NCBI GenBank assembly: GCA_043740415.1
Contig: JAYUCJ010000102.1
Span: forward strand, 1-10,171
Source of the DNA: Aalborgiella sp043740415
GTDB taxonomy: Bacteria > Pseudomonadota > Gammaproteobacteria > Burkholderiales > Burkholderiaceae_C
Direction of reading: 5' to 3'
Length of the DNA: 10,171 bases
Under the pieces are notes generated by a model. That model worked only from the letters and a program-made list of their open reading frames with translations. It had not been told where the DNA came from and did not search any database. The position numbers and the translations under genes are program-made. How positions within the stretch are numbered: position 1 is the first letter of the stretch; each line of letters begins with the position of its first letter. Positions 1 to 7,020 of the stretch are shown here, piece by piece.

Positions 1-1
1 T

Positions 2-1243
2 ACAAAGCCGTTTGAAGTTGAAGGCGTCATCGGTAACGCGACACAATTGCAAAACGGCGCCAATGACAAGTTGACGTTGGAATTTGCGGCTTTGCGGGTC
101 TTTAACATTGAAAATTTTGGCAAAGACGGTGCGGGCGGCAATTCAGGCGCAGGTGGTTCAGCGGTTGATGTGCGCAAGGTTGATTTGCGCGACACGATTG
201 ACTCCAAGCTAGGCGCAGCCAACAAAACCAAAACCAACAAAGAGCTGCGCAATGTGGGCCCCAGCATCACTTACAAATTGCGCGATGCGGCAGGTCAAGC
301 CAAAGAATTTCACAACTACATGCTGCCCGTGAAAATGGGCAATGACGAGAACGACGTGCCTGTGTTTTTGCTGGGTATGCGTGAATCTACGGCTGAAGCC
401 TTCAGGTATTTGCGCATTCCGGCGGATGACAAAGGCGGCATGGACGGCTTTTTACAGTTACGCACGGCCTTGGCTGACCCTTTCAAGCGAGACAGAGCGG
501 TTGCCACCTACGCGCAAAAAGCGGCTGGCTTAGATCGGCCGGAGTTGGCGCAGCAATTGGCGCTCTCTGCGTCCAAAGCGATGAGCTTGTTTGCGGGTTC
601 TGTGAGTTCGGAAGCCTTGGTGGGCTCAGCTGAGAAACCACCCGTGGTTGCGACGCCAGCCACGGCTGGCTTGCAAGCGGTCGCAGACTTCATTGAAAAA
701 AATGTACCCGTGGCTGAGCGTGAGAAAGCCAGCGAGGTGTTGATCCGCATTTTGAATGGTGCGCTGTTTGAATTGGTACAAATGACCCGTACCGAAGCTG
801 GCTTGAAACCTTTAGAACTGAGCGACAAAACCCAGTCTTACATGATGCAAACGGTGTTATCACTCAGCGACGCCAGTATTTACCCAGCACCTATGGCGTT
901 TATGTTGCAAGACTTCACGCAAGTGCAAGCCAGTGTTTTTCAGGTGGCCAGTGCGCCCGGGAAAACGGTGGTTTACACCGGCTGCGCCTTGTTGATTTTG
1001 GGCGTGTTTGCCATGCTGTACATCCGTGAACGCCGCGTTTGGGTATGGCTTGCGCCCAGTAGCGACGCAACGGGTGATGCGGATCATGCAACAAGAACGC
1101 AGGCCAGCATGGCGCTGTCGACCAATCGAAAAACCATGGATGGTGACCACGAGTTTGCCCATTTAACGGAAAAACTCATTGGCGTAAAGCCATATGTAAA
1201 GCCAGAAACTAAGCCAGAAACACGGCCAAATGCAGAGGTGTAA
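2..1243 (+). CDS. resB: ResB/Ccs1-family cytochrome c biogenesis protein (C-terminal part, 5' end off window)
   Basis: The frame is open to the left edge, so about 413 residues of a longer protein are visible; family members are usually roughly 600-720 residues. ResB (Ccs1) pairs with CcsB/CcsA in System II cytochrome c maturation, passing heme across the cytoplasmic membrane and helping ligate it to CXXCH apocytochromes in the periplasm. The visible part is mainly the large periplasmic domain. It is followed by one hydrophobic helix (about nt 968-1025, VVYTGCALLILGVFAMLYI) and the basic RERRVWVWLAP segment typical of the ResB C-terminus. The cytoplasmic tail ends in a short Pro/Lys/Glu-rich stretch (VKPETKPETRP). 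A TTG at 47 is in frame, but it is not the true start because coding continues upstream. The stop overlaps the next start by one base, indicating an operon. The call rests on the C-terminal signature and the neighbouring ccsB. Confidence 0.9.
   Translation, partial: TKPFEVEGVIGNATQLQNGANDKLTLEFAALRVFNIENFGKDGAGGNSGAGGSAVDVRKVDLRDTIDSKLGAANKTKTNKELRNVGPSITYKLRDAAGQAKEFHNYMLPVKMGNDENDVPVFLLGMRESTAEAFRYLRIPADDKGGMDGFLQLRTALADPFKRDRAVATYAQKAAGLDRPELAQQLALSASKAMSLFAGSVSSEALVGSAEKPPVVATPATAGLQAVADFIEKNVPVAEREKASEVLIRILNGALFELVQMTRTEAGLKPLELSDKTQSYMMQTVLSLSDASIYPAPMAFMLQDFTQVQASVFQVASAPGKTVVYTGCALLILGVFAMLYIRERRVWVWLAPSSDATGDADHATRTQASMALSTNRKTMDGDHEFAHLTEKLIGVKPYVKPETKPETRPNAEV
1234..1240 (+). promoter_or_regulatory. 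Shine-Dalgarno for ccsB inside the end of resB
   Basis: AGAGGTG lies in the last codons of resB. Two adjacent in-frame ATGs follow, at 1243 and 1246. The GAGG core sits 4 nt before the first and 7 nt before the second, so the second ATG has the better spacing and may be the main start. Either way the gene is translationally coupled to resB. This is read directly from sequence; actual start usage is inference. Confidence 0.5.
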
Positions 1244-2610
1244 TGATGAACACGACAACGATTTCAAATACGAGCTCAGTCACCAGCTTGAGCCTGAACC
1301 CAGGTTTCTTCGCGCAGCGCAACCGCTTGGATTGGGCATTTGCGGCCTTGGCCGTGCTGGGTGGCTTGTTCGTCTTTCAACGCTACTTGGGTGCGATGGA
1401 TGTGTACGAAAAAGGTATTTTGTTGGCTGCGATTCCCTTTGTGGTGTGGCTGGGCTGGTTTTGGCGACCCTTGCAGGTTTTGATGCTGACGGTTACCGCC
1501 TTTTCGCTCTTGGGTATTTGGTCCTACCAAGCACCAGTTGAACTTGGCGGCGCTACCTTGGCCAGAGCCGAATCGGTGTTTTGGCTCAAATACTTTTTAT
1601 CCAGCCAATCTGCCATTTTGTGGATGAGTGTATTGTTTTTCATGAGCACCATTTTTTATTGGCTAGGCGTGGCCGCTACCAAGCAAAGTGCTGCCATGGA
1701 GTTGATTGGTTCGCGTTTGGCTTGGGTTGCTGTGGCGATGGCACTGATCGGCACCATGGTGCGTTGGTACGAAAGCTATTTGCTGGGGGCAGACATTGGC
1801 CATATTCCAGTGAGCAATCTTTACGAAGTGTTTGTGCTGTTTTGCTGGCTGACCACCGCGTTTTATTTGTACTTTGAAGCCCAATACAAAACCCGTGCAT
1901 TAGGGGCTTTTGTGATGCTGGTGGTCAGTGCAGCCGTTGGTTTTTTGCTGTGGTACACCTTGGTGCGCGGTGCGCATGAGATCCAGCCCCTCGTTCCAGC
2001 GTTGAAAAGCTGGTGGATGAAACTGCACGTTCCGGCTAACTTCATTGGCTATGGCACGTTTGCGCTGTCTGCGATGGTGGCTTTTGGTTATTTGATCAAA
2101 CAGCAAGCGACGGAAACGCGCTGGTACAAACTCACGCCGCTGTTGATGCTAGGCGTTGTTTTGTGCTTCATGCCCTTGGTCTTTCGCAAAACCACGCTGG
2201 AAGCGGGCGGCAGCTATTGGCTGGGTTACCTCATCATTTCGGGGCTGATTGTAGGTGGCATTTTGTGGGGTCGCCAACGTATTGCGGCGCGCTTGCCGAG
2301 CTTTGAGGTGATGGACGATGTGATGTACAAATCCATCGCCGTGGGTTTTGCCTTTTTCACCATTGCCACCGTGTTGGGCGCTTTGTGGGCGGCAGAGGCG
2401 TGGGGCGGCTATTGGAGCTGGGACCCGAAAGAAACTTGGGCCTTGATCGTTTGGCTCAACTACGCTGCATGGCTGCACATGCGCTTGATGAAGGGTTTGC
2501 GCGGCACGGTGGCGGCTTGGTGGGCGCTGGCTGGCTTGGCGGTCACCAGTTTTGCCTTTTTAGGCGTCAACATGTTTTTGAGCGGCTTGCACAGCTACGG
2601 CACCTTGTGA
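1243..2610 (+). CDS. ccsB: Cytochrome c biogenesis protein CcsB (CcsA/ResC family heme channel)
   Basis: Polytopic inner-membrane protein of 455 residues, partner of ResB in System II cytochrome c maturation; it carries heme to the periplasmic face. Visible signatures are the tryptophan-rich WWD heme-binding motif (W387-G-G-Y-W-S-W-D-P-K-E-T-W399), a GHIPVSNLYE segment around His187, LHVPANFIGYG with His262, and GLHSYG with His450 near the C-terminus. The last two fit the conserved heme-liganding histidines of this family. Several hydrophobic helices (about eight) are spread over the length. The N-terminal 25 residues are polar and cytoplasmic-like. It starts one base inside the resB stop and is followed by a strong terminator, so resB-ccsB closes its transcription unit here. 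The symbols ccsA and resC are also used for this family. The length is normal and the ORF is intact. Confidence 0.95.
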   Translation: MMNTTTISNTSSVTSLSLNPGFFAQRNRLDWAFAALAVLGGLFVFQRYLGAMDVYEKGILLAAIPFVVWLGWFWRPLQVLMLTVTAFSLLGIWSYQAPVELGGATLARAESVFWLKYFLSSQSAILWMSVLFFMSTIFYWLGVAATKQSAAMELIGSRLAWVAVAMALIGTMVRWYESYLLGADIGHIPVSNLYEVFVLFCWLTTAFYLYFEAQYKTRALGAFVMLVVSAAVGFLLWYTLVRGAHEIQPLVPALKSWWMKLHVPANFIGYGTFALSAMVAFGYLIKQQATETRWYKLTPLLMLGVVLCFMPLVFRKTTLEAGGSYWLGYLIISGLIVGGILWGRQRIAARLPSFEVMDDVMYKSIAVGFAFFTIATVLGALWAAEAWGGYWSWDPKETWALIVWLNYAAWLHMRLMKGLRGTVAAWWALAGLAVTSFAFLGVNMFLSGLHSYGTL

Positions 2611-2628
2611 TGTTGTGACAATCGATTC

Positions 2629-2654
2629 AAAAAGGGCTCTTGGAGCCCTTTTTT
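2629..2654 (+). terminator. Rho-independent terminator after ccsB
   Basis: GGGCTC (2634-2639), loop TTG and GAGCCC (2643-2648) form a perfect GC stem. It is extended by A-T pairs between the A run before it and the T run after it, and ends in six T residues (2649-2654). It sits 19 nt past the ccsB stop. This is a textbook intrinsic terminator that separates resB-ccsB from msrPQ. Confidence 0.92.
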
Positions 2655-2759
2655 GTCCCTCTATGAGCATAAACGTCTTCGCTGTGATTGAATCTATGTA
2701 AGAAATAGCTGCGTATCTAGACTATTGAAAGTCAATTCGTTATAAATAAGGAATCCACC

Positions 2760-3758
2760 ATGCTCATCAAATCGAACAACGACGGTTTTAACCATTCCAT
2801 CAGCAGCGAGATCACGCCACAAAGCATTTATACGGGTCGACGTGACCTGATGAAGCTCATGGCGGGTGGCGTGGCAGGCGCGGCGATGGCGAGCTGGGCA
2901 GCGCGTGAAGCCCACGCCAACACGCCGAAACCGGGCAAGCTTGCCGCTCTGGCCAACACGCCGTCCAAAATAGCCGGCGGCATGGCCATGGATAAGCTGA
3001 CCGACTACAAAGACGCCAGCACGTACAACAATTTTTACGAATTTGGCACCGACAAAGCCGACCCCGCCAGAAATGCCCACACCCTGAAAACCACGCCGTG
3101 GACAGTGGAAATTGAAGGCTTGGTCAAAAAACCAGCGAAATACACGCTGGAAGATTTGCTCAAACTCAGCGCCCAAGAAGAGCGCATTTACCGCCTGCGC
3201 TGCGTCGAAGGTTGGTCCATGGTGATTCCGTGGGTCGGTTACTCGCTGTCTGAGTTGATCAAAAAAGTCGAACCCCTCAGCAATGCCAAATACGTCGAGT
3301 TCGTCACGCTGGCGGATCCCAAAACCATGCCTTTTGTCGGTTCCCGCGTGCTGGATTGGCCATATGTGGAGGGTTTACGCTTGGACGAAGCCATGAACCC
3401 GCTCACGCTGCTCAGTTTCGGCATGTATGGCGAAGTGCTGCCCAACCAAAGCGGCGCGCCCGTGCGTTTGGTTGTGCCATGGAAATATGGCTTCAAGAGC
3501 GCAAAAAGCTTGGTCAAAATCCGCTTTACCGACAAACTACCTGCCACAGCGTGGAACAAAGCTGCCGCTAACGAATATGGCTTTTACTCCAACGTCAACC
3601 CCACCGTTGACCATCCACGCTGGAGCCAAGCGACCGAGCGCCGCATTGGCGAAGAGGGCGGCTTGTTCGCTAAAAAACGCAAAACCGAGATGTTCAACGG
3701 CTATGAAGCGCAAGTGGCCTCCATGTATGCCGGTTTGGATTTGAAGAAAAATTTTTAA
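2760..3758 (+). CDS. msrP: Protein-methionine-sulfoxide reductase, molybdopterin catalytic subunit MsrP (YedY)
   Basis: Periplasmic molybdenum-cofactor enzyme of 332 residues that reduces methionine sulfoxide in proteins, taking electrons from MsrQ. A twin-arginine export signal is clear: TGRRDLMKLM (Arg27-Arg28), a weakly hydrophobic stretch, and a likely cleavage after A-H-A (residue 53). About 26 residues precede the twin arginines, as in the E. coli protein, which supports this start. AAGGA at 2748-2752 gives a good ribosome site 7 nt upstream. The mature domain has the YNNFYEFGTDK cofactor segment (from Tyr89) and the molybdenum-ligand cysteine in YRLRCVEGWSMVIPW (Cys148). The segments PVRLVVPWKYGFKSAKS and NPTVDHPRWSQA are also typical of the family. 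It is followed 9 bp later by msrQ, as in most proteobacteria. I could not identify a convincing sigma-70 promoter in the 100 bp upstream. Confidence 0.97.
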   Translation: MLIKSNNDGFNHSISSEITPQSIYTGRRDLMKLMAGGVAGAAMASWAAREAHANTPKPGKLAALANTPSKIAGGMAMDKLTDYKDASTYNNFYEFGTDKADPARNAHTLKTTPWTVEIEGLVKKPAKYTLEDLLKLSAQEERIYRLRCVEGWSMVIPWVGYSLSELIKKVEPLSNAKYVEFVTLADPKTMPFVGSRVLDWPYVEGLRLDEAMNPLTLLSFGMYGEVLPNQSGAPVRLVVPWKYGFKSAKSLVKIRFTDKLPATAWNKAAANEYGFYSNVNPTVDHPRWSQATERRIGEEGGLFAKKRKTEMFNGYEAQVASMYAGLDLKKNF

Positions 3759-3767
3759 GCACAAGCA

Positions 3768-4391
3768 ATGCGTCAATTGCTACTTAAACCAGCGGCTAAG
3801 CCACTGATTTTCATACTCTGCCTGATACCGTTTGCGTGGTTGGTATTTCGGGTTTTTACGCAAGACCTGGGCGCCAACCCGCAAGAGGCGTTGATTCGCG
3901 CCACGGGCGATTGGACGCTGCGCTTTTTGTGCATCGTTTTAGCGGTCACGCCCCTGCGAACTATAAGCAACACCCCGCAATTAGCCCGTTTTAGGCGCAT
4001 GTTAGGATTGTTTGTGTACTTTTACGTGGTGGTGCATTTGCTTAGCTACAGCTGGTTTGACATGGGTTTTGACATCCCAGACATCGCCAAAGACATAGCC
4101 AAACGGCCATTTATCTTGGTGGGTTTCTCTGCTTTTGTGCTGCTCACGCCCCTGGCGTTAACCTCGTTCAACCGCGCCATCAAAGTGATGGGGGCGAAAC
4201 GCTGGCAGCTGCTGCACAAACTGGTTTACGTGATCGCCGGCTTGGGTATTCTGCACTTTTTCTGGATGCGGGCGGGTAAAAACAACTTCAACGAGGTGTT
4301 TGTTTACGCGGCGATATTGGCTGTGCTGTTGGGTTGGAGAGTTGTTCAGTGGCTCAAGAAAAAGCAGCAAAGTCCGAGAAAATACGCTTAA
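3768..4391 (+). CDS. msrQ: Heme-b membrane subunit MsrQ (YedZ)
   Basis: Integral membrane protein of 207 residues from the ferric-reductase-like transmembrane family. It passes electrons from the quinone pool or flavin to MsrP for periplasmic methionine sulfoxide repair. Hydrophobic helices recur through the sequence, and the expected heme-ligand histidines are present: His90 (VVVHLLSYSW), His150 (WQLLHKLVYV) and His163 (GILHFFW). These match the three conserved histidines of E. coli YedZ in spacing. The KRWQLLHKL loop is a good family signature. It starts 9 bp after msrP with no strong ribosome site, which suggests translational coupling. The C-terminal tail is lysine-rich (KKKQQSPRKYA), and its stop codon falls inside a palindrome (4383-4408). 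Confidence 0.95.
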   Translation: MRQLLLKPAAKPLIFILCLIPFAWLVFRVFTQDLGANPQEALIRATGDWTLRFLCIVLAVTPLRTISNTPQLARFRRMLGLFVYFYVVVHLLSYSWFDMGFDIPDIAKDIAKRPFILVGFSAFVLLTPLALTSFNRAIKVMGAKRWQLLHKLVYVIAGLGILHFFWMRAGKNNFNEVFVYAAILAVLLGWRVVQWLKKKQQSPRKYA

Positions 4392-4408
4392 AACCGTATT
4401 TAAGCGTA
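4383..4408 (-). terminator. Palindrome between convergent msrQ and MmgE/PrpD gene; possible - strand terminator
   Basis: TACGCTTAAA (4383-4392) and TTTAAGCGTA (4399-4408) form a perfect 10-bp stem with a 6-nt loop. The msrQ stop codon lies within the left arm. On the - strand the stem is followed by TTTTC, giving a weak intrinsic terminator for the leftward gene ending at 4478. On the + strand it is followed by an A run, so it is a poor terminator for msrQ. AT-rich stem; function inferred. Confidence 0.4.
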
Positions 4409-4419
4409 AAAAAAGCAAT

Positions 4420-4473
4420 AAAAACGCCTCTAGCCGGTGTATTTATTGCCTATACTGCTATTAAAAGTATAGT
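4420..4473 (-). repeat. Short dispersed repeat, copy 1
   Basis: The 21-bp core at 4431-4451 (- strand, beginning AGGCAATAAATAC) differs at one base from the core of copy 2. Beside it is a hairpin-forming half: GCTAT at 4457-4461 pairs with ATAGT at 4469-4473 (one G-T wobble), and an overlapping alternative CTATACT/AGTATAG spans 4450-4472. It lies in the gap between msrQ and the MmgE/PrpD gene, opposite in orientation to copy 2. Boundaries are set by comparing the three copies and are approximate. Confidence 0.75.
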
Positions 4474-4477
4474 GTAT

Positions 4478-5854
4478 TCATTTTTTCGGCGTTGCCAGTT
4501 GGATGATGTTTTTCACATCCACAGCTTGCCCCACGTTCCAGCAGGCTTTGATCAACTCATTGGTTTGCGCTACACCCAAAATCGGGTCGCTCAGGCCATG
4601 AAATTTGCCTTCTAGCAGGCTCGTTGTCATCGGGTTTTGCAACGAACCGATGGCGTGTTCGACAAAGACATGTACGCGGCGGCCATCGGTCAAAATTGCG
4701 GTCACATCTGCACTGGCTTCGTCGATTGAATCATCGACAACGGCAACCACTTTGCGGCGCAATGCCACATTGTCGGGGCGGGTCACGAAAGCATCGTGGT
4801 ACTCGTCTTCGGTGGCCTGACCCACGGTGAGACCGGCCACGCAGCCGTGGTAGACGCTGAATTTGGCTTGCAAGCCGTCTTGCGGCTCTTTTTTACCGGT
4901 CAATTCCAGCACCAAAGAGTGCACTTTGAGTTCGATGCGCTCGATTTGTTCAGGTGTCACTCCCTGAGCGCGTAATTGGGCGCAAGCGTCAATACTTGGG
5001 TGGATCACGATGCCGCAGGCAAAGGGTTTGTAGCTGTTGAAGGAGATTTCAAAGCGCTCGCCCAGCTCGCCGGTGATTTCAGACCAGTCGTTCTTCGTAG
5101 AGACGGTTTGCATCATGCCGCGCGGCGCTTCTAGCGCTTTGGCGCTGGCGGTGAAGCCGTGCTTTGCCAAGAGTGCCGACATCAAGCCAGCCCGAGCTGC
5201 GCCGCCAGGGTGAAACGGCTTGGTCATGGTGCCAAACTGCTCGCGCATGCCGATGGGTTGTGATGCCGCAATGCCCAGCGCCATGGCAGTTTGCGCCACG
5301 TCCAGCTTCAACAACCGCGCACAGGCCGCTGCAGCGCCCAAAGTGCCGGTCGAGCCGGTGATGTGCCAGCCACGGTCGTAATGATCGGGGTACATGGCGT
5401 TGCCAACGCGGCAGGCCACATCAATACCGATGACCAAAGCGTCGATCACTTCACGTCCTGTGTTGCCTGTATGTTCAGCCAGTGCCAGCACCGCTGAGGC
5501 TACGGGACCTGCGGGGTGGATGATGGTTTTGAGGTGCGTGTCGTCAAAGTCAAAGGTGTGTGAGGTGATGCCGTTGACCAAAGCCGCATTGGCCATGTCC
5601 AACTTGTCCGCACGACCTAGCACGCTGGCCTGCGCGGCGGGTTCCAGCATGTTGGCGGCGGCAATGGCAGCATCCGCCGTTTCGTGGTTCGCCGCGCCGA
5701 CGGCGCAACCCAGCCAGTTCATGAAGGTGCGGTGCGCTTCGTGGTCCACCGCGTCGCTCCAGCCTTTGGAAGGGTGTGTGGCGACGAATTTGGCCAAAAT
5801 TTGGGTGACAGGGGGTGCGTTGTGATCAGCAGAGACTTGGGTGTTGCGTGCCAT
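4478..5854 (-). CDS. MmgE/PrpD family protein (2-methylcitrate dehydratase/aconitate-type lyase fold)
   Basis: Protein of 458 residues in the family that includes 2-methylcitrate dehydratase PrpD and cis-aconitate decarboxylase. Visible family features are NGITSHTFDFDDTH (residues 94-107, the acidic/His active-site loop), His113 in TIIHPAGP, GWHITGSTGTLGAAAA with His164, and KPFHPGGAARAG with Lys212 and His215. SYKPFACGIVIHPS follows in the C-terminal half. These are the positions where relatives bind and dehydrate or decarboxylate a tricarboxylate. The exact substrate cannot be set from sequence: no prpB, prpC or acnD is nearby, so a methylcitrate role is not supported. The upstream, co-directional Bug-type solute receptor suggests a cytoplasmic enzyme acting on an imported carboxylate. 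No clear Shine-Dalgarno precedes the ATG at 5854. The gene is flanked by inverted copies of the dispersed repeat. Confidence 0.9.
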   Translation of the reverse strand: MARNTQVSADHNAPPVTQILAKFVATHPSKGWSDAVDHEAHRTFMNWLGCAVGAANHETADAAIAAANMLEPAAQASVLGRADKLDMANAALVNGITSHTFDFDDTHLKTIIHPAGPVASAVLALAEHTGNTGREVIDALVIGIDVACRVGNAMYPDHYDRGWHITGSTGTLGAAAACARLLKLDVAQTAMALGIAASQPIGMREQFGTMTKPFHPGGAARAGLMSALLAKHGFTASAKALEAPRGMMQTVSTKNDWSEITGELGERFEISFNSYKPFACGIVIHPSIDACAQLRAQGVTPEQIERIELKVHSLVLELTGKKEPQDGLQAKFSVYHGCVAGLTVGQATEDEYHDAFVTRPDNVALRRKVVAVVDDSIDEASADVTAILTDGRRVHVFVEHAIGSLQNPMTTSLLEGKFHGLSDPILGVAQTNELIKACWNVGQAVDVKNIIQLATPKK

Positions 5855-5905
5855 GATGTTTGTTGAAATGAAAGAGGAGTGTAGGGTGAATAGTTAAATT
5901 TATTT

Positions 5906-5933
5906 GCTATAAAAATAATAGCTCATTAGGCAA
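5906..5933 (-). promoter_or_regulatory. Candidate promoter for the MmgE/PrpD gene, formed by repeat copy 2
   Basis: Read on the - strand, TTGCCT (5933-5928) and TATAGC (5911-5906) are separated by 16 nt, each matching four of six positions of the sigma-70 consensus. A start near 5899 would give a leader of about 45 nt. The same spacing occurs in the other two repeat copies, so it may simply reflect repeat structure. Weak evidence. Confidence 0.22.
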
Positions 5934-5959
5934 TAAATACGCCGGCTATAGGCTAAAAA
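5906..5959 (+). repeat. Short dispersed repeat, copy 2
   Basis: The core is at 5928-5948 (AGGCAATAAATAC then GCCGGCTA) and is the reference for the other two copies. The adjoining hairpin is GCTAT (5906-5910), a 7-nt AT loop and ATAGC (5918-5922). A run of five A closes the other side (5955-5959). It occupies the 156-bp gap between the Bug-type gene and the MmgE/PrpD gene. The rest of that gap (5960-6010 and 5855-5905) shows nothing else recognisable. Confidence 0.78.
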
Positions 5960-6010
5960 CGATCAATCAATACCAAAAACAGTGATTTCTGAATGGATTT
6001 TGCTTAAAAA

Positions 6011-6991
6011 TCAGCTATCCAGCTCAATATTGCGATCTTTCGCGAGTTTGGTCCAGCGGGCGATGTCTTTTTTGATGAAGTCGGTGAACTGCTCAGGCGA
6101 CATCACTATCGGCTCAATCGCCTCAATCGCCAATTTTTCACGTAAATCGGGCGCTTTGAGGATGGTAGCAAGTGTGTCGCTCAGTGTTTTGACAATCGGT
6201 GCTGGCATGTTTGCGGGACCCAACACGCCATACCACTGCTGCGCATCAAAGCCTTTGAAGCCAGATTCGTCCAGTGTCGGTAAGTCTTTGAATTGCGAAT
6301 GTCGCGTCAAACCCGTCACCGCCAGTGGTCGCACGCGGCCAGAGCGGATGTGCGGCAAAGCAGCGGCCAAGCCTGGGAACATCGCCTGTGTTTGGCCGCC
6401 AATCAGGTCGGTAAACGCTGGCGCGATGCCGCGGTAGGGAATATGCACCATGAACGAGTCTATTTGTTGCTTGAACAACTCCATCGTCAGGTGGGTGAGC
6501 GAGCCTTGCCCAGCTGAGCCGTAGCTCACCTTGCCAGGGTTCTTTTTGACGTAGGCTATGAATTCTTTGACGGTTTTGACGGGTAGGGCGCTGTTGACCA
6601 CCAGCACATTCGGCGTTGCGCCTATCATGCCAATGGCGGTGAAGTCTTTTACCGCGTCGTAGGGCAGTTTGCGGGTTGCCGGGCTGGTGCCGTGGGTGGC
6701 GACGTAGCCTTGCAGCAGCGTGTAGCCATCGGGGGCAGCGCGGGCAGTCGCTTGGCAGGCAATCACACCGCCGCCGCCAGCTTGGTTGTCGACGATAAAG
6801 CTTTGTTTGAGCAGGTTTCCCCAGCGCTCGGTGAGTGTGCGCCCCACCATGTCGCTACCGCCGCCCGCAGAGACGGGTACGATGTAGCGAATGGTTTTGT
6901 TGGGGTAGGCCGATTGGGCGAAAACTGCTGTAGGAGCCAAGGCTAAAGCAGGTGCAGTTTGTAGGGCTTGAAGGAGTAGGCGACGTTTCAT
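6011..6991 (-). CDS. Bug/TctC-type tripartite tricarboxylate transporter substrate-binding protein
   Basis: Periplasmic solute-binding protein of 326 residues. An N-terminal signal peptide is visible (MKRRLLLQALQ, then a hydrophobic stretch, cleavage probably after Ala25 or Ala28). The mature N-terminus carries the Bug hallmark YPNKTIRYIVPVSAGGGSDMVGR. Further family segments are VNSALPVKTVKEFIAYVKKNPGKVSYGSAGQGSLTHLTMELFK and VHIPYRGIAPAFTDLIGGQTQAMF. Such receptors bind carboxylates and similar small acids; many in Burkholderiales have no adjacent tctAB membrane genes, and none is seen here. The ligand is unknown. It lies 65 bp downstream of lysA and 156 bp upstream of the MmgE/PrpD gene, on the same strand. 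A perfect inverted repeat (7021-7038) just upstream of the start could be its operator. Only a weak GGCGG precedes the ATG. Confidence 0.93.
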   Translation of the reverse strand: MKRRLLLQALQTAPALALAPTAVFAQSAYPNKTIRYIVPVSAGGGSDMVGRTLTERWGNLLKQSFIVDNQAGGGGVIACQATARAAPDGYTLLQGYVATHGTSPATRKLPYDAVKDFTAIGMIGATPNVLVVNSALPVKTVKEFIAYVKKNPGKVSYGSAGQGSLTHLTMELFKQQIDSFMVHIPYRGIAPAFTDLIGGQTQAMFPGLAAALPHIRSGRVRPLAVTGLTRHSQFKDLPTLDESGFKGFDAQQWYGVLGPANMPAPIVKTLSDTLATILKAPDLREKLAIEAIEPIVMSPEQFTDFIKKDIARWTKLAKDRNIELDS

Positions 6992-7020
6992 ACCGCCATT
7001 CTATAGATTTCTCGCTTAAT

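Noticed and set aside
2724..2735. ATTGAAAGTCAA upstream of msrP also occurs on the - strand near 7050-7061.
   Set aside because: Twelve-base matches are expected by chance in a window this size, the second lies partly in lysA coding sequence, and neither is palindromic.
2688..2746. Promoter-like words upstream of msrP: TTGAAT at 2688, TGTAAG with CGTATC (2697-2717), TTGAAA at 2725 and TATAAA at 2741.
   Set aside because: No pair has acceptable spacing. TTGAAA to TATAAA is 10 nt and TGTAAG to CGTATC is 9 nt. TATAAA directly abuts the ribosome site, so it cannot be a -10 box for a leadered transcript.
2967..2980. TAGCCGGCGG in msrP, resembling the edge of the dispersed repeat core.
   Set aside because: Only about nine bases match and neither the rest of the core nor the hairpin is present. 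It encodes a normal part of MsrP (KIAGG).
4334..4615. Open frame on the + strand running from the end of msrQ into the MmgE/PrpD gene.
   Set aside because: It overlaps two well-supported genes, passes through the palindrome and repeat copy 1, and the product has no recognisable family features.
5394..5825. Long + strand open frame opposite the MmgE/PrpD gene.
   Set aside because: It is the antisense shadow of a well-supported gene with clear family motifs on the other strand.
4478..5854. Naming the MmgE/PrpD protein as 2-methylcitrate dehydratase (prpD) or cis-aconitate decarboxylase.
   Set aside because: The fold and active-site residues fit both and other activities. No prpB, prpC, acnD or itaconate genes are nearby, so the substrate is left open.
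5996..6012. GATTTT/AAAATC hairpin at the end of the Bug-type gene as a terminator.
   Set aside because: The stem is six almost purely A-T pairs, and no run of U follows it on the - strand.
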